DNA from: Sphaerisporangium album
Lineage (GTDB): Bacteria > Actinomycetota > Actinomycetes > Streptosporangiales > Streptosporangiaceae
DNA length: 36,533 nucleotides
NCBI RefSeq assembly: GCF_003323745.1
Contig: NZ_QOIL01000038.1
Location: forward strand, 1 to 36,533
Reading direction: 5' to 3'
Part shown: piece after piece, positions 15,568 to 24,699 of the stretch
Position numbering within the stretch: the stretch's first letter is position 1
Layout of the letters: each line of letters starts with the position of its first letter
The notes under the pieces: generated by a model
The model's input: the letters and a program-made list of their open reading frames with translations, nothing else
Database searches by the model: none
What the model was told of the DNA's origin: nothing
Program-made: the position numbers and the translations under genes

Positions 15568-16019
15568 TGCTGCGCAAGGCCTCCGGTGGGGCCTGGGGAG
15601 GGCAAGCTCGGCGGGCAGAGCGCCACCAGCAGGGCCGCGCGGGAGAACCGCAGCGAGTTGCCCGCCCGCAGGCAGGGCACGATCGCCTGGTGCGCCGCGT
15701 TCAGCAACGTGGCCAACCCCACCCCAAGCAGGTCGGCGGCCTGTTCGGCGGTGAGCACCTCGTCGGCGTACCGCAACTCGGCACACGACCGGCCGTGCAG
15801 GTGTGCCGTGACGCAGGCACCGGCAAAGCGCACCACCCGAGGGGCAAGGCGCAGGCTGTGCAACTGTCCGCTGGCCGCGTAACGGCGGACGGTGCGCTCG
15901 GCGAGCCCCAAGGTGAGGCCGACTTGAGCCGCGGTCTGCACCGGTCCGCCCTGGGGCAGCCGGTCGGCGGCCGCCTGGCCCTTGGGGGGGCGGCCGCGTT
16001 TGCCCGACGTCGCCACCAC
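15564..16019 (-). CDS. Two-HTH DNA-binding protein
   Basis: A 151-residue protein with two successive excisionase/MerR-like helix-turn-helix units: residues ~28-70 (TAAQVGLTLGLAERTVRRYA, then VVRFAGACVTAHL) and ~88-130 (LTAEQAADLLGVGLATLLNA, then SLRFSRAALL). Each shows the pattern of helix, turn, recognition helix and short wing found in proteins of this type. GTG 16019 is the start. It is divergent from the transfer operon and sits beside two CCGTAAAAA repeats, so it is a good candidate for local autoregulation and for control of the transfer genes. Confidence 0.7.
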   Translation of the reverse strand: MVATSGKRGRPPKGQAAADRLPQGGPVQTAAQVGLTLGLAERTVRRYAASGQLHSLRLAPRVVRFAGACVTAHLHGRSCAELRYADEVLTAEQAADLLGVGLATLLNAAHQAIVPCLRAGNSLRFSRAALLVALCPPSLPSPGPTGGLAQH

Positions 16020-16080
16020 GTTGTGAGTATCCCACTGCGCCCACCACCGCGACCCTCCCGCCTGGCCGATCTGCCAATGG

Positions 16081-16141
16081 CCGTAAAAATGACAGAACGA
16101 CCGTAAAAAGAGTTACAGTCAAGGTCAAGCCATCTCTTGAC
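16081..16141. promoter_or_regulatory. Repeated sites in the divergent transfer-operon promoter region
   Basis: CCGTAAAAA occurs at 16081-16089 and 16101-16109, a period of exactly 20 bases, so the two sites face the same side of the helix. An inverted repeat GTCAAG/CTTGAC lies at 16124-16129 and 16136-16141. TACAGT at 16114-16119 could be a rightward -10. The region separates the two-HTH gene from the transfer operon and is the probable operator and promoter area. Confidence 0.5.
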
Positions 16142-16217
16142 TGAGATTCCTGACAGGGAGTGCGTGCTGGATGTGTGAGCTGGGCGGGTCGGCCGCAACC
16201 ATCGCGCGTGGCGCCTG

Positions 16218-16562
16218 ATGGCGGCCATCGCTGCGCCGTCTGGAGCGTGGCTGGGTGTGATGTCCCCCAGGCCCGCCCCTAGTTCCCTGCCCATACCCAC
16301 CATCGAGCCCAATCCCAACGGCCTGCCCGGGCAGGCCGCGTTCGCCGACATCGTGGGTGGTCTGCTGTGGTACGGGCTGCTGGGAGCGCTGGCGACCATC
16401 GCCATCTCCTGCCTGGTCCTTGGGCTGGGCCGATACTTCGCCAACCACCACGCGGTCAGCTCCGGCCGGTTGGGCCTGTTCGGCGGGCTGGCCATGGCCA
16501 TCGTGATCGGCGGCGCTCGGCAGTTGGTGAGCTGGGCCTACAGCATCGGGGCGGGATTTTGA
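16218..16562 (+). CDS. Small integral membrane protein of transfer operon
   Basis: A 114-residue protein with two hydrophobic segments, ~45-70 (GGLLWYGLLGALATIAISCL) and ~82-110 (LGLFGGLAMAIVIGGARQLV). It precedes VirB8-like and VirB6-like genes. Its size, double membrane span and first position suggest a VirB2/TrbC-like or core-complex component, but sequence alone does not prove it. ATG 16218 has no clear ribosome-binding site and an internal ATG at 16260 is possible. It overlaps the next start as TGATG. Confidence 0.7.
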   Translation: MAAIAAPSGAWLGVMSPRPAPSSLPIPTIEPNPNGLPGQAAFADIVGGLLWYGLLGALATIAISCLVLGLGRYFANHHAVSSGRLGLFGGLAMAIVIGGARQLVSWAYSIGAGF

Positions 16563-17287
16563 TGGCCATCTCCATGCCGGTGCGCCTGGCATTGGCCGCG
16601 GCGGGGATCGTCGCGGTGGGCGCCGCGTGGACCGCGGGCCGCCTCACCGCTCCCACGGCCGCGGCCGACGCCCCCTCGGCCGCCGCATCCTCCTCAAGAC
16701 CTGCACCTTCCGCCGATCCGCCCCGCCGCGGCGGCGACGCGGGCTCGCCGACACAGCAGGCAGCGCTCGCGGCCGCGGCGAACTACATCGCCATGATCGG
16801 CTCGCCGCAGGTGTTGGAGCCCCAGCGGCGAGCCCAGCTGGTGCAACAGATCGGGGCCAACGACTATCGGCCGCAACTGAGCGAACGCCTGGAGCATGAG
16901 GGCGCCTCTCCGGTCCTGGCAGGCCTGCGAGACGACGCCGAGCGGCATCTGGCCTACGGCTATCGCACCGTGCCGGTCGCCGTGGCGGCCCAGCACTACG
17001 ACGGCAGTCAGGCCACGGTGGAGGTGTACACCGCCACCTACGTCGCCGGCTCCGCCCAGCCTGCCACCATCGGGCACGGCACCACGGTGGCTGACCTGCT
17101 GTTTGAGTCCGGCGGATGGAAACTGGCCGGATATCGCACGACCGGCGAGGTCGGCCCCATGCCCGCCGGCTATACCACCCCCGGGGAGGGGTGGCGTCCG
17201 GTCAACGGGCAAAGCGTCATCACCATCACCCAGAATCTGCGCGATCTGTTATCCCGCGCACCGGCTCCGCGCTATGCGGCTCCCTGA
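16562..17287 (+). CDS. VirB8/TcpC-like conjugal transfer protein
   Basis: A 241-residue protein with an N-terminal membrane anchor (VRLALAAAGIVAVGAAWTAG), a Pro/Ala-rich linker (~35-65) and an exported domain of ~170 residues. The latter contains YRTVPVAVAAQHYDGSQATV and VADLLFESGGWKLAGYRTTG, an alternating strand pattern typical of NTF2-like VirB8/TcpC folds that scaffold type IV secretion at the membrane. Identification is by layout and pattern. Its end overlaps the next start by 14 bases. Confidence 0.65.
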   Translation: MAISMPVRLALAAAGIVAVGAAWTAGRLTAPTAAADAPSAAASSSRPAPSADPPRRGGDAGSPTQQAALAAAANYIAMIGSPQVLEPQRRAQLVQQIGANDYRPQLSERLEHEGASPVLAGLRDDAERHLAYGYRTVPVAVAAQHYDGSQATVEVYTATYVAGSAQPATIGHGTTVADLLFESGGWKLAGYRTTGEVGPMPAGYTTPGEGWRPVNGQSVITITQNLRDLLSRAPAPRYAAP

Positions 17288-19028
17288 ACCGCCGCCGGCC
17301 CGTCGTCCGGCCGCCGTGAGGTATCGCGCGGCGGCCGGCGCGCTGGCGCTCCTGGTCGCCGCGCTGGTGATCATCACGCTGGCCGCGACACCCGCGGCCG
17401 GTTCGCCTGCTCCCCGCACGCCCCCACCGACCGGCTCGGCCACCCCGGCGCCCACTCCTTCGCCCAGCAGGGTCGAAATCTCCACCGACTTTTGGTGCCA
17501 GGGCATCAGCGCGAGCATCAACCCCGACTGTCTGGCCAAGAAGATCAACTCCACCGTGATGATCGCCATCGCCGAGGCGGTGATCTGGCTGGGGAACTAC
17601 ATCGGTGACGCCATCCGATCCAGCGGCACGCCGGACCTGACCCGGGGCTGGTTCGTCGACATGTTCGGTACGGTCCGGGCGATCGCCGCGCTGTGCGCGA
17701 TGATCGCCCTGCTGGCCTCGGTACTGGTCGCAGGACTGCGCCGCGACCCCGGCGAGATCGGCCGCACTCTGGTCAAGGTGCTGTCGGCGGGAGTGTCCAC
17801 CGGCATGATCATCGCCGTCGTCACCCTCGCCTACCAGTTGATCGACGACTTTTGCGACGCCATCCTCGGCGAGCAGGGATGGCGCGAGGTCACCTTGGCA
17901 CTGCGCAGATCGGTAGCCCCGCTGCTGACCGGCTTGGGCCCTGCGGGCAGCTTCACCGCCACTCCGATCGCGCTCATGATCTTGATGGGCCTGGCCATGC
18001 TGGTCAGCCTGACGGTCATCTGGGTGGAGATGGTCATCCGCCGCATGCTGATCGACCTGTGCGTGCTGATGTGGCCCCTGGCGGTGTCGGGAGCGATCTG
18101 GACCGAGGCACGGCAGTGGACCAGGCGGCTCAGTGACAGCATCATCGCCTTCCTGGCCCTCAAGCTCGTCATCGTGCTCCTGCTCCGCGCGGCCTCCTCC
18201 TCCCTGCGCGAGGAGGCCTCGATCTCCGGGCTGATGTTGGCGGTGGGCCTGTTCTGGCTCGGAGCGTTCTCACCGTTTGCGGTCATGCGCATCATCGGGT
18301 TCGTCGGCGGGGCGGTCAACCCCGGGCACTCCGGTGAAGGACTTCGTCAAGGCGTCACCGCTGCAGGCGCGGCCGCCGCTGGCGCGGCGTGGACTGTCGG
18401 GCGCCGCGCCGCCGGCGCGATCGGCGGGCTTGGGGCAAAGATGCTCGCCGGCGGCCGGACCCCGATGCCGGCGCTGGCCGGACAAGGCGGCGACGCCTCC
18501 AGCAGGGAGGGTTCCAGTGGGGGGCCAGCCGAACCGGCCTCCTCCGAGCGGGACTGGTCGACGGTGCGGCCGGTCGATCCGGCGGCCCGAGCCGCCATGC
18601 TCGGTAATCAGGCCCCCACCGGCGGCTCCTCGACGCCGCCGGGCGGGGCTGCCTCCGGCGGCGCCGGGCCCGGCGGCGCTTCCCCTGGTGGCAGCCGCGT
18701 CCGCGGCGCCGTTCGCTCGCCCGCCAGGGGCGCAGGGGCCTCACCCGGCGACGACGGCGCCGCCGCGGCGCCGCAGCCCGCCCAGCCCGCTGCGCCGATC
18801 CCGGCGCCCCGCGACTACGCCTCGGTACCCGCCGCGCCGGCTCCGCCGCAGGAGGAACCACCCGCCGCCGCCCCGCCCGCCGCGCCGCCGCCGGGCCAGC
18901 ACGTTAACGCTCCGCCGCCGACACCGGACGGGTACCGCGACTACGGGTCCGCACCCTCGCCGACACCTCAGACACCTGTGACACCGCCGCCGACACCGCC
19001 GCCCGGCCCGGAAGGGGCATCGCCATGA
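17274..19028 (+). CDS. VirB6/TrbL-like polytopic membrane protein
   Basis: A 584-residue protein from ATG 17274. A signal-like hydrophobic segment (~22-42) precedes an exported stretch with Cys residues (FWCQGISASINPDC). At least six membrane helices follow between ~100 and ~355 (AIAALCAMIALLASVLVAGL, ALMILMGLAMLVSLTVIW, IIAFLALKLVIVLLL). The final ~220 residues are Pro/Gly/Ala-rich and disordered, probably cytoplasmic. This matches the VirB6/TrbL channel proteins of actinobacterial type IV-like systems. The stop overlaps the SCO6880-type gene start as ATGA. Confidence 0.8.
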   Translation: MRLPEPPPARRPAAVRYRAAAGALALLVAALVIITLAATPAAGSPAPRTPPPTGSATPAPTPSPSRVEISTDFWCQGISASINPDCLAKKINSTVMIAIAEAVIWLGNYIGDAIRSSGTPDLTRGWFVDMFGTVRAIAALCAMIALLASVLVAGLRRDPGEIGRTLVKVLSAGVSTGMIIAVVTLAYQLIDDFCDAILGEQGWREVTLALRRSVAPLLTGLGPAGSFTATPIALMILMGLAMLVSLTVIWVEMVIRRMLIDLCVLMWPLAVSGAIWTEARQWTRRLSDSIIAFLALKLVIVLLLRAASSSLREEASISGLMLAVGLFWLGAFSPFAVMRIIGFVGGAVNPGHSGEGLRQGVTAAGAAAAGAAWTVGRRAAGAIGGLGAKMLAGGRTPMPALAGQGGDASSREGSSGGPAEPASSERDWSTVRPVDPAARAAMLGNQAPTGGSSTPPGGAASGGAGPGGASPGGSRVRGAVRSPARGAGASPGDDGAAAAPQPAQPAAPIPAPRDYASVPAAPAPPQEEPPAAAPPAAPPPGQHVNAPPPTPDGYRDYGSAPSPTPQTPVTPPPTPPPGPEGASP

Positions 19029-20566
19029 GCGACACCGAGCAGCACCAGCGCTACACCTTCACCTTCGGCCCCAGGGAAACCCGTGGCGTGGTGTTGGGAC
19101 TGGGCATGGGATCGGTGCTGCTGGTGTTCGCCGCGCTGTTCGCCCTGACCCGGCTGGCCTCCAGCGGCACCGGCGGACTGCTGGCGGGGATCGCCCTGGT
19201 CGCGCTCACCGTGGCGGCGGTGTGGGTGCCCATCGCCGAACGACCCCTCGTCCACTGGATCCCCGTCGCCATAACGTTCGCCCTGCGGCGCCTGCTGGGC
19301 TACAGCCGCTACCGAGGCGGACCCGCCGCACCCCCGGCAGGATCGGCACGCTCGGCCTCCCCAGCAGCCGGGGGATTGGACCTGGCGCCGTTGGAGCTAC
19401 CGGGAGAGCTGGCCGGACTGGGGCTGCTCACCGCCCAGGTGCACACCCGGCACGGCCCCCGCAGCATCGGCGTGGTCAAAGACCGCCGACGCGGGCTGTA
19501 CACCCTGGTGATCTCCACCCGCGGGTCGGCGTTTCAGCTTCTCACCCCCGAAGAACAGGACGCCCGGCTGATGAGCTGGGGGGAAACCCTCGCCGGGCTC
19601 GGCGGCTCGGCCACCGGCATCGTGCGTGTGCAACTGCTGGACACCACCGTTCCCGACAGCGGCGATGCGCTGGAGCGGCACTGGCAGGCCAGCGGCGGGC
19701 AGGGAAGCCCGGCCACCGGTGAGTCCTACCGGCACCTGCTGGCCCAGGCACGGCCGATCACCCAGCGCCACGACAGCTACGTGTCGCTCACTCTCAGCCC
19801 GCGCCGAGCCCGCCGCCAGATCCGCACGCTGGGCGGCGGTGACCGCGGCGCGTGCGCCTACCTGATCCAGCAGGCCCAGGCGATACAGCGGGAACTGCGC
19901 AACGCCGGGGTGCAGGCCGACGGCGCGCTCGCCCCCCGCCAGCTGGCCATGGTGATCCGCACCGCCTACGAACCCGGCGCCCGATGGATGCTGGAGCGGC
20001 GTGGCCCTGACATGCACACCACCGGCGGCGCGTCCGCCGACGAAGCCGGGCCGATGGCCTGCGACGCCGACCGATGGGCCTACTACCGCACTGAGGACAC
20101 CTACCATGCGGTGTACTGGATCTCCGAATGGCCGCGTCGCCCGGTGCTCGGCAACTTCCTGGAACAGCTCATCTTGGGCACGCGCTGCGAACGCACGCTC
20201 AGCGTGGTTATGGAACCCCTGGACCCGCGCAAGGCCGAAGACGACGTCTCCCGGCGCGAGACCACCAAGCAGACCGACGCCGGCATGCGCCATCGCTGGG
20301 GTTTCAAGGCCACCGCCCGCCAGCGACGCGAACGCCTCACCGTCGCCCGGCAAGACGAGGCGCTGGCTTCTGGCCACGGGCTGTACCGGTTCCTCGGGTT
20401 GATCCGTGTCTCCGCACCCACCCTGGAGGCGCTGGACCAGGCCTGCGGCGATGTGGAGCTCAACTCCCGCGGGCTCAAGCTGCGCCGCCTGTACGGCGAG
20501 CAGGACGCGGCCTTCGCCGCGACGCTGCCACTGGGGCGCGGCCTACGCTACGGACCCCTGCAATGA
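19025..20566 (+). CDS. SCO6880-family conjugation protein
   Basis: A 513-residue protein with two membrane helices near the N terminus (~22-44 and ~48-67), followed by a large cytoplasmic domain. ITFALRRLLGYSRYRGG directly after the membrane hairpin and the later HAVYWISEWPRRPVLGNFLE segment match the SCO6880 family. These proteins accompany VirB4-like ATPases in actinobacterial conjugative elements, where they resemble PrgI/VirB3 plus the VirB4 N-terminal domain. GGAAGGGG upstream supports ATG 19025. No Walker motif is present; the ATPase is the separate protein two genes downstream. Confidence 0.82.
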   Translation: MSDTEQHQRYTFTFGPRETRGVVLGLGMGSVLLVFAALFALTRLASSGTGGLLAGIALVALTVAAVWVPIAERPLVHWIPVAITFALRRLLGYSRYRGGPAAPPAGSARSASPAAGGLDLAPLELPGELAGLGLLTAQVHTRHGPRSIGVVKDRRRGLYTLVISTRGSAFQLLTPEEQDARLMSWGETLAGLGGSATGIVRVQLLDTTVPDSGDALERHWQASGGQGSPATGESYRHLLAQARPITQRHDSYVSLTLSPRRARRQIRTLGGGDRGACAYLIQQAQAIQRELRNAGVQADGALAPRQLAMVIRTAYEPGARWMLERRGPDMHTTGGASADEAGPMACDADRWAYYRTEDTYHAVYWISEWPRRPVLGNFLEQLILGTRCERTLSVVMEPLDPRKAEDDVSRRETTKQTDAGMRHRWGFKATARQRRERLTVARQDEALASGHGLYRFLGLIRVSAPTLEALDQACGDVELNSRGLKLRRLYGEQDAAFAATLPLGRGLRYGPLQ

Positions 20567-20676
20567 CCGCCAAGCGAGTGGTCCATCCGCCCCGTCAACG
20601 CCGGGCCGCGCCTGACCACCCCGGCATGACCGACCCGCGGCGCCGCCCCCCACGAACCCCAGGAGAAAGCCCATGA
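20563..20676 (+). CDS. Very small basic protein inside transfer operon
   Basis: A 37-residue ORF, MTAKRVVHPPRQRRAAPDHP and so on, coupled by ATGA overlaps at both ends to the SCO6880-type and VirB4-like genes. It is Arg/Pro-rich with no fold prediction. The double overlap suggests it is translated, perhaps mainly to carry ribosomes between its two neighbours. Confidence 0.45.
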   Translation: MTAKRVVHPPRQRRAAPDHPGMTDPRRRPPRTPGESP

Positions 20677-22211
20677 AGATCCGTCGCACGCCCCCTCCCG
20701 GCCCCGTGACGGCGGTCCAGGCCGCCGACGTCACCGCCCTGCCAGCTCCCGCCCGGCCCCGCCGCGCCCGGCCCGGACCCGCCCAGGCCATCGAACGCCT
20801 GCCCGGCGTGCTCGGCGACGGAGCACTGCGCCCCATGTCGGGCCGGCAACTGCGACGGCTGCGCCTGACCCCGCACCAGGCGACCTCCGATGTGCTGCAA
20901 GCCGTCTTCCCGTGGATGGCCGACTCCGGCGTGGGCGCGCTCGGCCAACTGGTGGGACACAACCTGCTGGGCGGAGGTGCCTTCTGTCACGACCCGTGGG
21001 AATGGTATGACGCCGGAATCGTCACCAACCCCAACGCGATGATGTTCGGCGAGATCGGCAGCCGCAAGTCGACGCTTGTCAAATGCATGATCGCCCGCGG
21101 ATACGAGTTCGGCCGCGACGCCTTCATCACCGACGTCAAAGACGAGTACTCCGACTTGGCGCGCTTTCTAGGCGCCGAACCGGTCGTGCTCGGCCCCGGG
21201 CTTCCCGCCCGGCTCAACCCCTTCGACGCCGGAGAGGAGTGGGAAGACCACCGTGACACCGTCGCCGAACGGCAGCTGGCCATGCTGGTGGCACTGGCCA
21301 CCGCAGTGCTGGACCGCCCGCTGACCCAAGCCGAGCTCACCCTGTGCAAGATCGCCGTCGCCGAGGTCACCGACGCCGGCATCCAGCTCCGTGGCGACGG
21401 CACCGGCAGCCTCACCCCCGCCGACCGGCTGCGCGTCCCGGTGCTGCCCGAAGTGGTCGACGTGATGCTCGCCCCCAGCCTCCGACTCATCGACCAGCTG
21501 CCCATCAGCCGCGAAGAACTCCGGGAGAAGACCGCCGATCTGATCATGGGCTTCCAACGGCTCATGGACGGCGACCTGCGCGGAATGTTCGACGAGCCCA
21601 CCAACATCGACGCCGGCCCCAGGTCACGGCTGATCGTCATCAATCTGTCCCACATCCTGGCCCAGCGCCGCTCCGCGCTACCTCTGGTACGCATCTGCGC
21701 GACCTCCTGGCTGCAATCGGCACTCAGCCGCCGAGACGGCCGGCGCCGGTTCGTGCTCGCCGATGAGGCCTGGGCCGACCTGACCCTGGGCACCCTGCGC
21801 TGGTACCAGGCCATGATCAAACTCGCGCGGCGAGACCTGGTGTCCAACTGGCTGGTCCTGCACAAACCCGGCGACCTGCTCACCGCCGGCGACGCCGGCA
21901 GCGAACGTGAGGCGCTGGCGATGTCGCTCATCGCCGACACCGGCACCGTGGTGCTCTACAGGCAAAAGCCGCAGCAGATGGACCTGTGCCGCACCTACTT
22001 CGGCGTCAACACCGCCGAGGAGCAAATTCTGCGGCGCCTGCGTCCCGGGGTGGGACTGTGGAAGGTGCACGACAACCGCTCGTATGTGGTCCAGCACGTG
22101 CGCAGTCCCGCCGAAGCCCGCTTCACCCACACCGACCATCAACCCGCCACCCCCACCGACGGCGGGGCCGGTGACCAGCCGGTCCCGGCCGCCGGGACAG
22201 GTCAGCGATGA
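20673..22211 (+). CDS. VirB4-like ATPase
   Basis: A 512-residue cytoplasmic ATPase that would power the transfer machine. The P-loop is at ~125 (FGEIGSRKSTLVKCM), the Walker B at ~360 (RRFVLADEAWADL), and a C-terminal WKVHDNRSYVVQHV segment is typical of the family. The P-loop reads GEIGSRKS, with Arg where GxxxxGK[ST] has its second Gly. The N-terminal ~110 residues are shorter than in classical VirB4, consistent with a split arrangement in which the SCO6880 protein supplies that part. The ribosome-binding site AGGAGAAAG is strong. Its stop overlaps the coupling-protein start. Confidence 0.88.
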   Translation: MKIRRTPPPGPVTAVQAADVTALPAPARPRRARPGPAQAIERLPGVLGDGALRPMSGRQLRRLRLTPHQATSDVLQAVFPWMADSGVGALGQLVGHNLLGGGAFCHDPWEWYDAGIVTNPNAMMFGEIGSRKSTLVKCMIARGYEFGRDAFITDVKDEYSDLARFLGAEPVVLGPGLPARLNPFDAGEEWEDHRDTVAERQLAMLVALATAVLDRPLTQAELTLCKIAVAEVTDAGIQLRGDGTGSLTPADRLRVPVLPEVVDVMLAPSLRLIDQLPISREELREKTADLIMGFQRLMDGDLRGMFDEPTNIDAGPRSRLIVINLSHILAQRRSALPLVRICATSWLQSALSRRDGRRRFVLADEAWADLTLGTLRWYQAMIKLARRDLVSNWLVLHKPGDLLTAGDAGSEREALAMSLIADTGTVVLYRQKPQQMDLCRTYFGVNTAEEQILRRLRPGVGLWKVHDNRSYVVQHVRSPAEARFTHTDHQPATPTDGGAGDQPVPAAGTGQR

Positions 22212-23914
22212 GCCGCGCAGCCAGCCAGGAGCACGGCGGCCTGCTGGCCGGAGCCGAGCCGTTCATCATGGTCGCCGGACTGGTGCTGATGACCCTGACG
22301 GTGACCAAGTCGGCCTGGCTGGCCCAGGCCCTGGCCGCGGTGCTCACCGGGCGGGGCTGGCCCACAGGCACCTTCTCCGCCGCCGAGACCTTCGTCGTGC
22401 GCCTGGTCATCACCGCAGACACCGACACCGCCTGGCAACAGGCCACCGGCCGACCGGCGCCCCCCACCGGCGTGTTCTGGCTGCTCTGGATCGCGCTGCT
22501 GGTCGCCACCGGCGCCGTGGCCGTCGTCGTACTGCGGCGCCTTCGCACCTGGCATTCCCAGCGGCCCGCCGCAGGGGCCAGCTGGGCACAGCGCGCGGAG
22601 GAACAACGCATCGCCGTCCCAGAGGATCCCGCCCGCCGCCCGGGCCGCATCGTCGCCGGGCGCAGCCAGCGCACCAAGTCCCTGCTCGCCGGAGACGACT
22701 GCATCTCGGCCACGGTGTTCGGCCCCAACGGATCAGGCAAGACCCTCGGCCTGGTCGTCCCCGCCGCCCTTGAATGGGACGGCCCCTGCGTGGTCAGCAC
22801 CGCAAAAGGCCGTGACCTGCAATGGCTCATCGAAGGACGCGCCCGCTACGGGCCCGTGTGGGTGATCGCCCCCGAAGGGGTCGAGGGAATCACCCGCGCC
22901 CACTGGTCACCGGTCGCCTACGCCACCGATGACGAAAGCGCCGACCGGATGGCCCGCTGGCTGTGCGAGTCCTCCGGCCTCAGCGACGACCCCCGCGCCC
23001 GGCCCTGGGTCCTCAAAGCCCGCGCGATGGTCGGCCCGGTGCTGATGGCCGCCCACCTGTCCGGCGGGGGAGCCGAGCGGTTCTACCGCTGGTGCCTGGA
23101 CGGGCAAGACGTCCGCCACGAGGTACGGGCGATCCTCACCGAGCACGACTACATGCAGATGGCCGACAACTACGACTCGGTATGGCGCCTGCACCCCGAC
23201 GGCATCGGCAGCGTGCTGTTCACCGCCGCCGCCGTGGTCGACGCCTACGCCAACCCCCGGGTCCGCGCCAGCGCCACCACCAGCGACTTCACCGCCGCAG
23301 ACCTCATCGACCAACGCGGCACCGTGTGCATCGTCGCACCGCCCAGCCAGGCCGACACCCTAGCCCCCATGTTCACCGCGCTGATCGCCTCCATCATCTA
23401 CGAGGCCGAAAAGCGCTACGAAAAGGGCGGCCCGCTCAACCCCCGGCTGCTGCTGGACCTGGACGAAGCCGGCAACGTATTCCGCTACCCGCAACTGCCC
23501 ACCCTGCTCACCACCGCCCGCGGCATGGGCATCCAACTGCTCACCGTCTGGCATGACCTGGCCCAGTTGCAGACCCGCTACGGCCAAGAAGCCGCCCGCA
23601 CCATCCTGTCGCAAAGCAAGATGCGCCTCCTGCTACCCGGGGTGGGAGACATGTCCACCCTGGAGTACTTCTCCAAGATGCTCGGCCACGCCACCGTCAG
23701 CAGGGCCGGATCCTCCACCGACAGCGAGGGGCGCCACACCTCCTCCACCAACGTGCAAAAGGACGAACTGGCCCCCATCCACGCCCTGCAACAGCTCACC
23801 GAATGGCACGCTCTGCTGCAATACGCCAACCTGCGACCGATGCGCATCACCATGCGCCGCGTCTTCGACGACCCGGCCCTGCTCGCCCTCACCCGACCGG
23901 CGAAAACCCCATGA
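22208..23914 (+). CDS. VirD4/TraG-type coupling protein
   Basis: A 568-residue membrane-anchored ATPase that would bring the DNA-protein substrate to the channel. Two membrane helices lie at ~18-35 and ~95-117. Walker A is at ~171 (FGPNGSGKTLGLVV), Walker B at ~415 (LLLDLDEAGNV), and PTLLTTARGMGIQLLTVWHD matches the TraG/TraM-recognition region. The C-terminal MLGHATV...THALL-type segment is also typical. ATGA overlaps join it to the VirB4-like gene and to the next gene. No relaxase gene was found nearby. Confidence 0.92.
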   Translation: MSRAASQEHGGLLAGAEPFIMVAGLVLMTLTVTKSAWLAQALAAVLTGRGWPTGTFSAAETFVVRLVITADTDTAWQQATGRPAPPTGVFWLLWIALLVATGAVAVVVLRRLRTWHSQRPAAGASWAQRAEEQRIAVPEDPARRPGRIVAGRSQRTKSLLAGDDCISATVFGPNGSGKTLGLVVPAALEWDGPCVVSTAKGRDLQWLIEGRARYGPVWVIAPEGVEGITRAHWSPVAYATDDESADRMARWLCESSGLSDDPRARPWVLKARAMVGPVLMAAHLSGGGAERFYRWCLDGQDVRHEVRAILTEHDYMQMADNYDSVWRLHPDGIGSVLFTAAAVVDAYANPRVRASATTSDFTAADLIDQRGTVCIVAPPSQADTLAPMFTALIASIIYEAEKRYEKGGPLNPRLLLDLDEAGNVFRYPQLPTLLTTARGMGIQLLTVWHDLAQLQTRYGQEAARTILSQSKMRLLLPGVGDMSTLEYFSKMLGHATVSRAGSSTDSEGRHTSSTNVQKDELAPIHALQQLTEWHALLQYANLRPMRITMRRVFDDPALLALTRPAKTP

Positions 23915-24699
23915 CCCTCACCAGCGGCTACCTGCCCACCCCGCCGGCCACCGCCAATGCTGCCCCTCCGCCCCCCGCCGAGGCGCCACGCTGGGTGTGG
24001 GAGGCCATGGACCCGGTCGATCGGCGCGCCCAGATGAAGCACATGGCCGACTGGGTGGCCTGGATGCTCTCCCGCCAGGTGCATCCACCCCTGGTGCTCA
24101 CCGACCGCATCCCGGCCTGCTGGTACGTGCATCCGGGGCCACTGGACCGACTCACCTGCATCTATGTCGAATGGCTGCGCGTCCACCACCCCGACTCGGA
24201 GTTGCCGCTGGCCTCGTTCTACGACCTGCTGGATCGCCACGCGGCCACGCTGGGATACCCGGGACTATGCCTGCGCGGCGAACACGACAACGTGCGCGGC
24301 GCCGATCCCATCGAGGAATTCGACGTCTGGGTGGTCACCTCGCCCTGGGCCACCGCCCCCGCGACCTGCCCTCCGTTCTGGCCGACCTCAAGGAGCCCCG
24401 AAATGACCTCTGCACCCCCGATACCCCGCAGCGGACGCCCCGCCATGGTGTTGCCCGCCGCCGAGATCACCACCCTCATCGCCACCGGCCAGGCCGAACG
24501 GCTCGGCCGCACTCCCGCGGTCAAATACGACCAATCCTGGTGGCTGGGCGACGAAGAGGCCTACATCCGAGTCCTGGATGCCGATATGAGCAACGACCTG
24601 GACCGGCGGGCGGCAAAACTCGCCGCCGGCCTGGCCGCCGTCGCCCGCGCCGAACAGAGCGCCGCCCAGGCCTCCGAGGTGAACAGGCCCCTGCGATGA
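23911..24699 (+). CDS. DUF4913-like protein, possibly a fusion
   Basis: A 262-residue ORF coupled by ATGA overlaps on both sides. The first ~150 residues (MADWVAWMLSR, RIPACWYVHPGPLDRLTCIY, LASFYDLLDRHAATLGYPG) resemble DUF4913, a family of unknown function frequent beside actinobacterial transfer genes. From ~164 on, a second unit starts (MTSAPPIPRSGRPAMVLPAA) and includes ITTLIATGQAERLGRTPAVK. AAGGAG lies 7 bases before that internal ATG 24402, and an alternative frame upstream reads LPSVLADLKEP. Two genes may therefore have merged through a small frame change, or the second may be translated separately. Confidence 0.65.
   Translation: MTLTSGYLPTPPATANAAPPPPAEAPRWVWEAMDPVDRRAQMKHMADWVAWMLSRQVHPPLVLTDRIPACWYVHPGPLDRLTCIYVEWLRVHHPDSELPLASFYDLLDRHAATLGYPGLCLRGEHDNVRGADPIEEFDVWVVTSPWATAPATCPPFWPTSRSPEMTSAPPIPRSGRPAMVLPAAEITTLIATGQAERLGRTPAVKYDQSWWLGDEEAYIRVLDADMSNDLDRRAAKLAAGLAAVARAEQSAAQASEVNRPLR

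Noticed and set aside
18640..19020. Pro/Gly/Ala-rich repeats that could be read as a separate repeat region
   Set aside because: They are the in-frame low-complexity tail of the VirB6/TrbL-like protein, which is common in this family.
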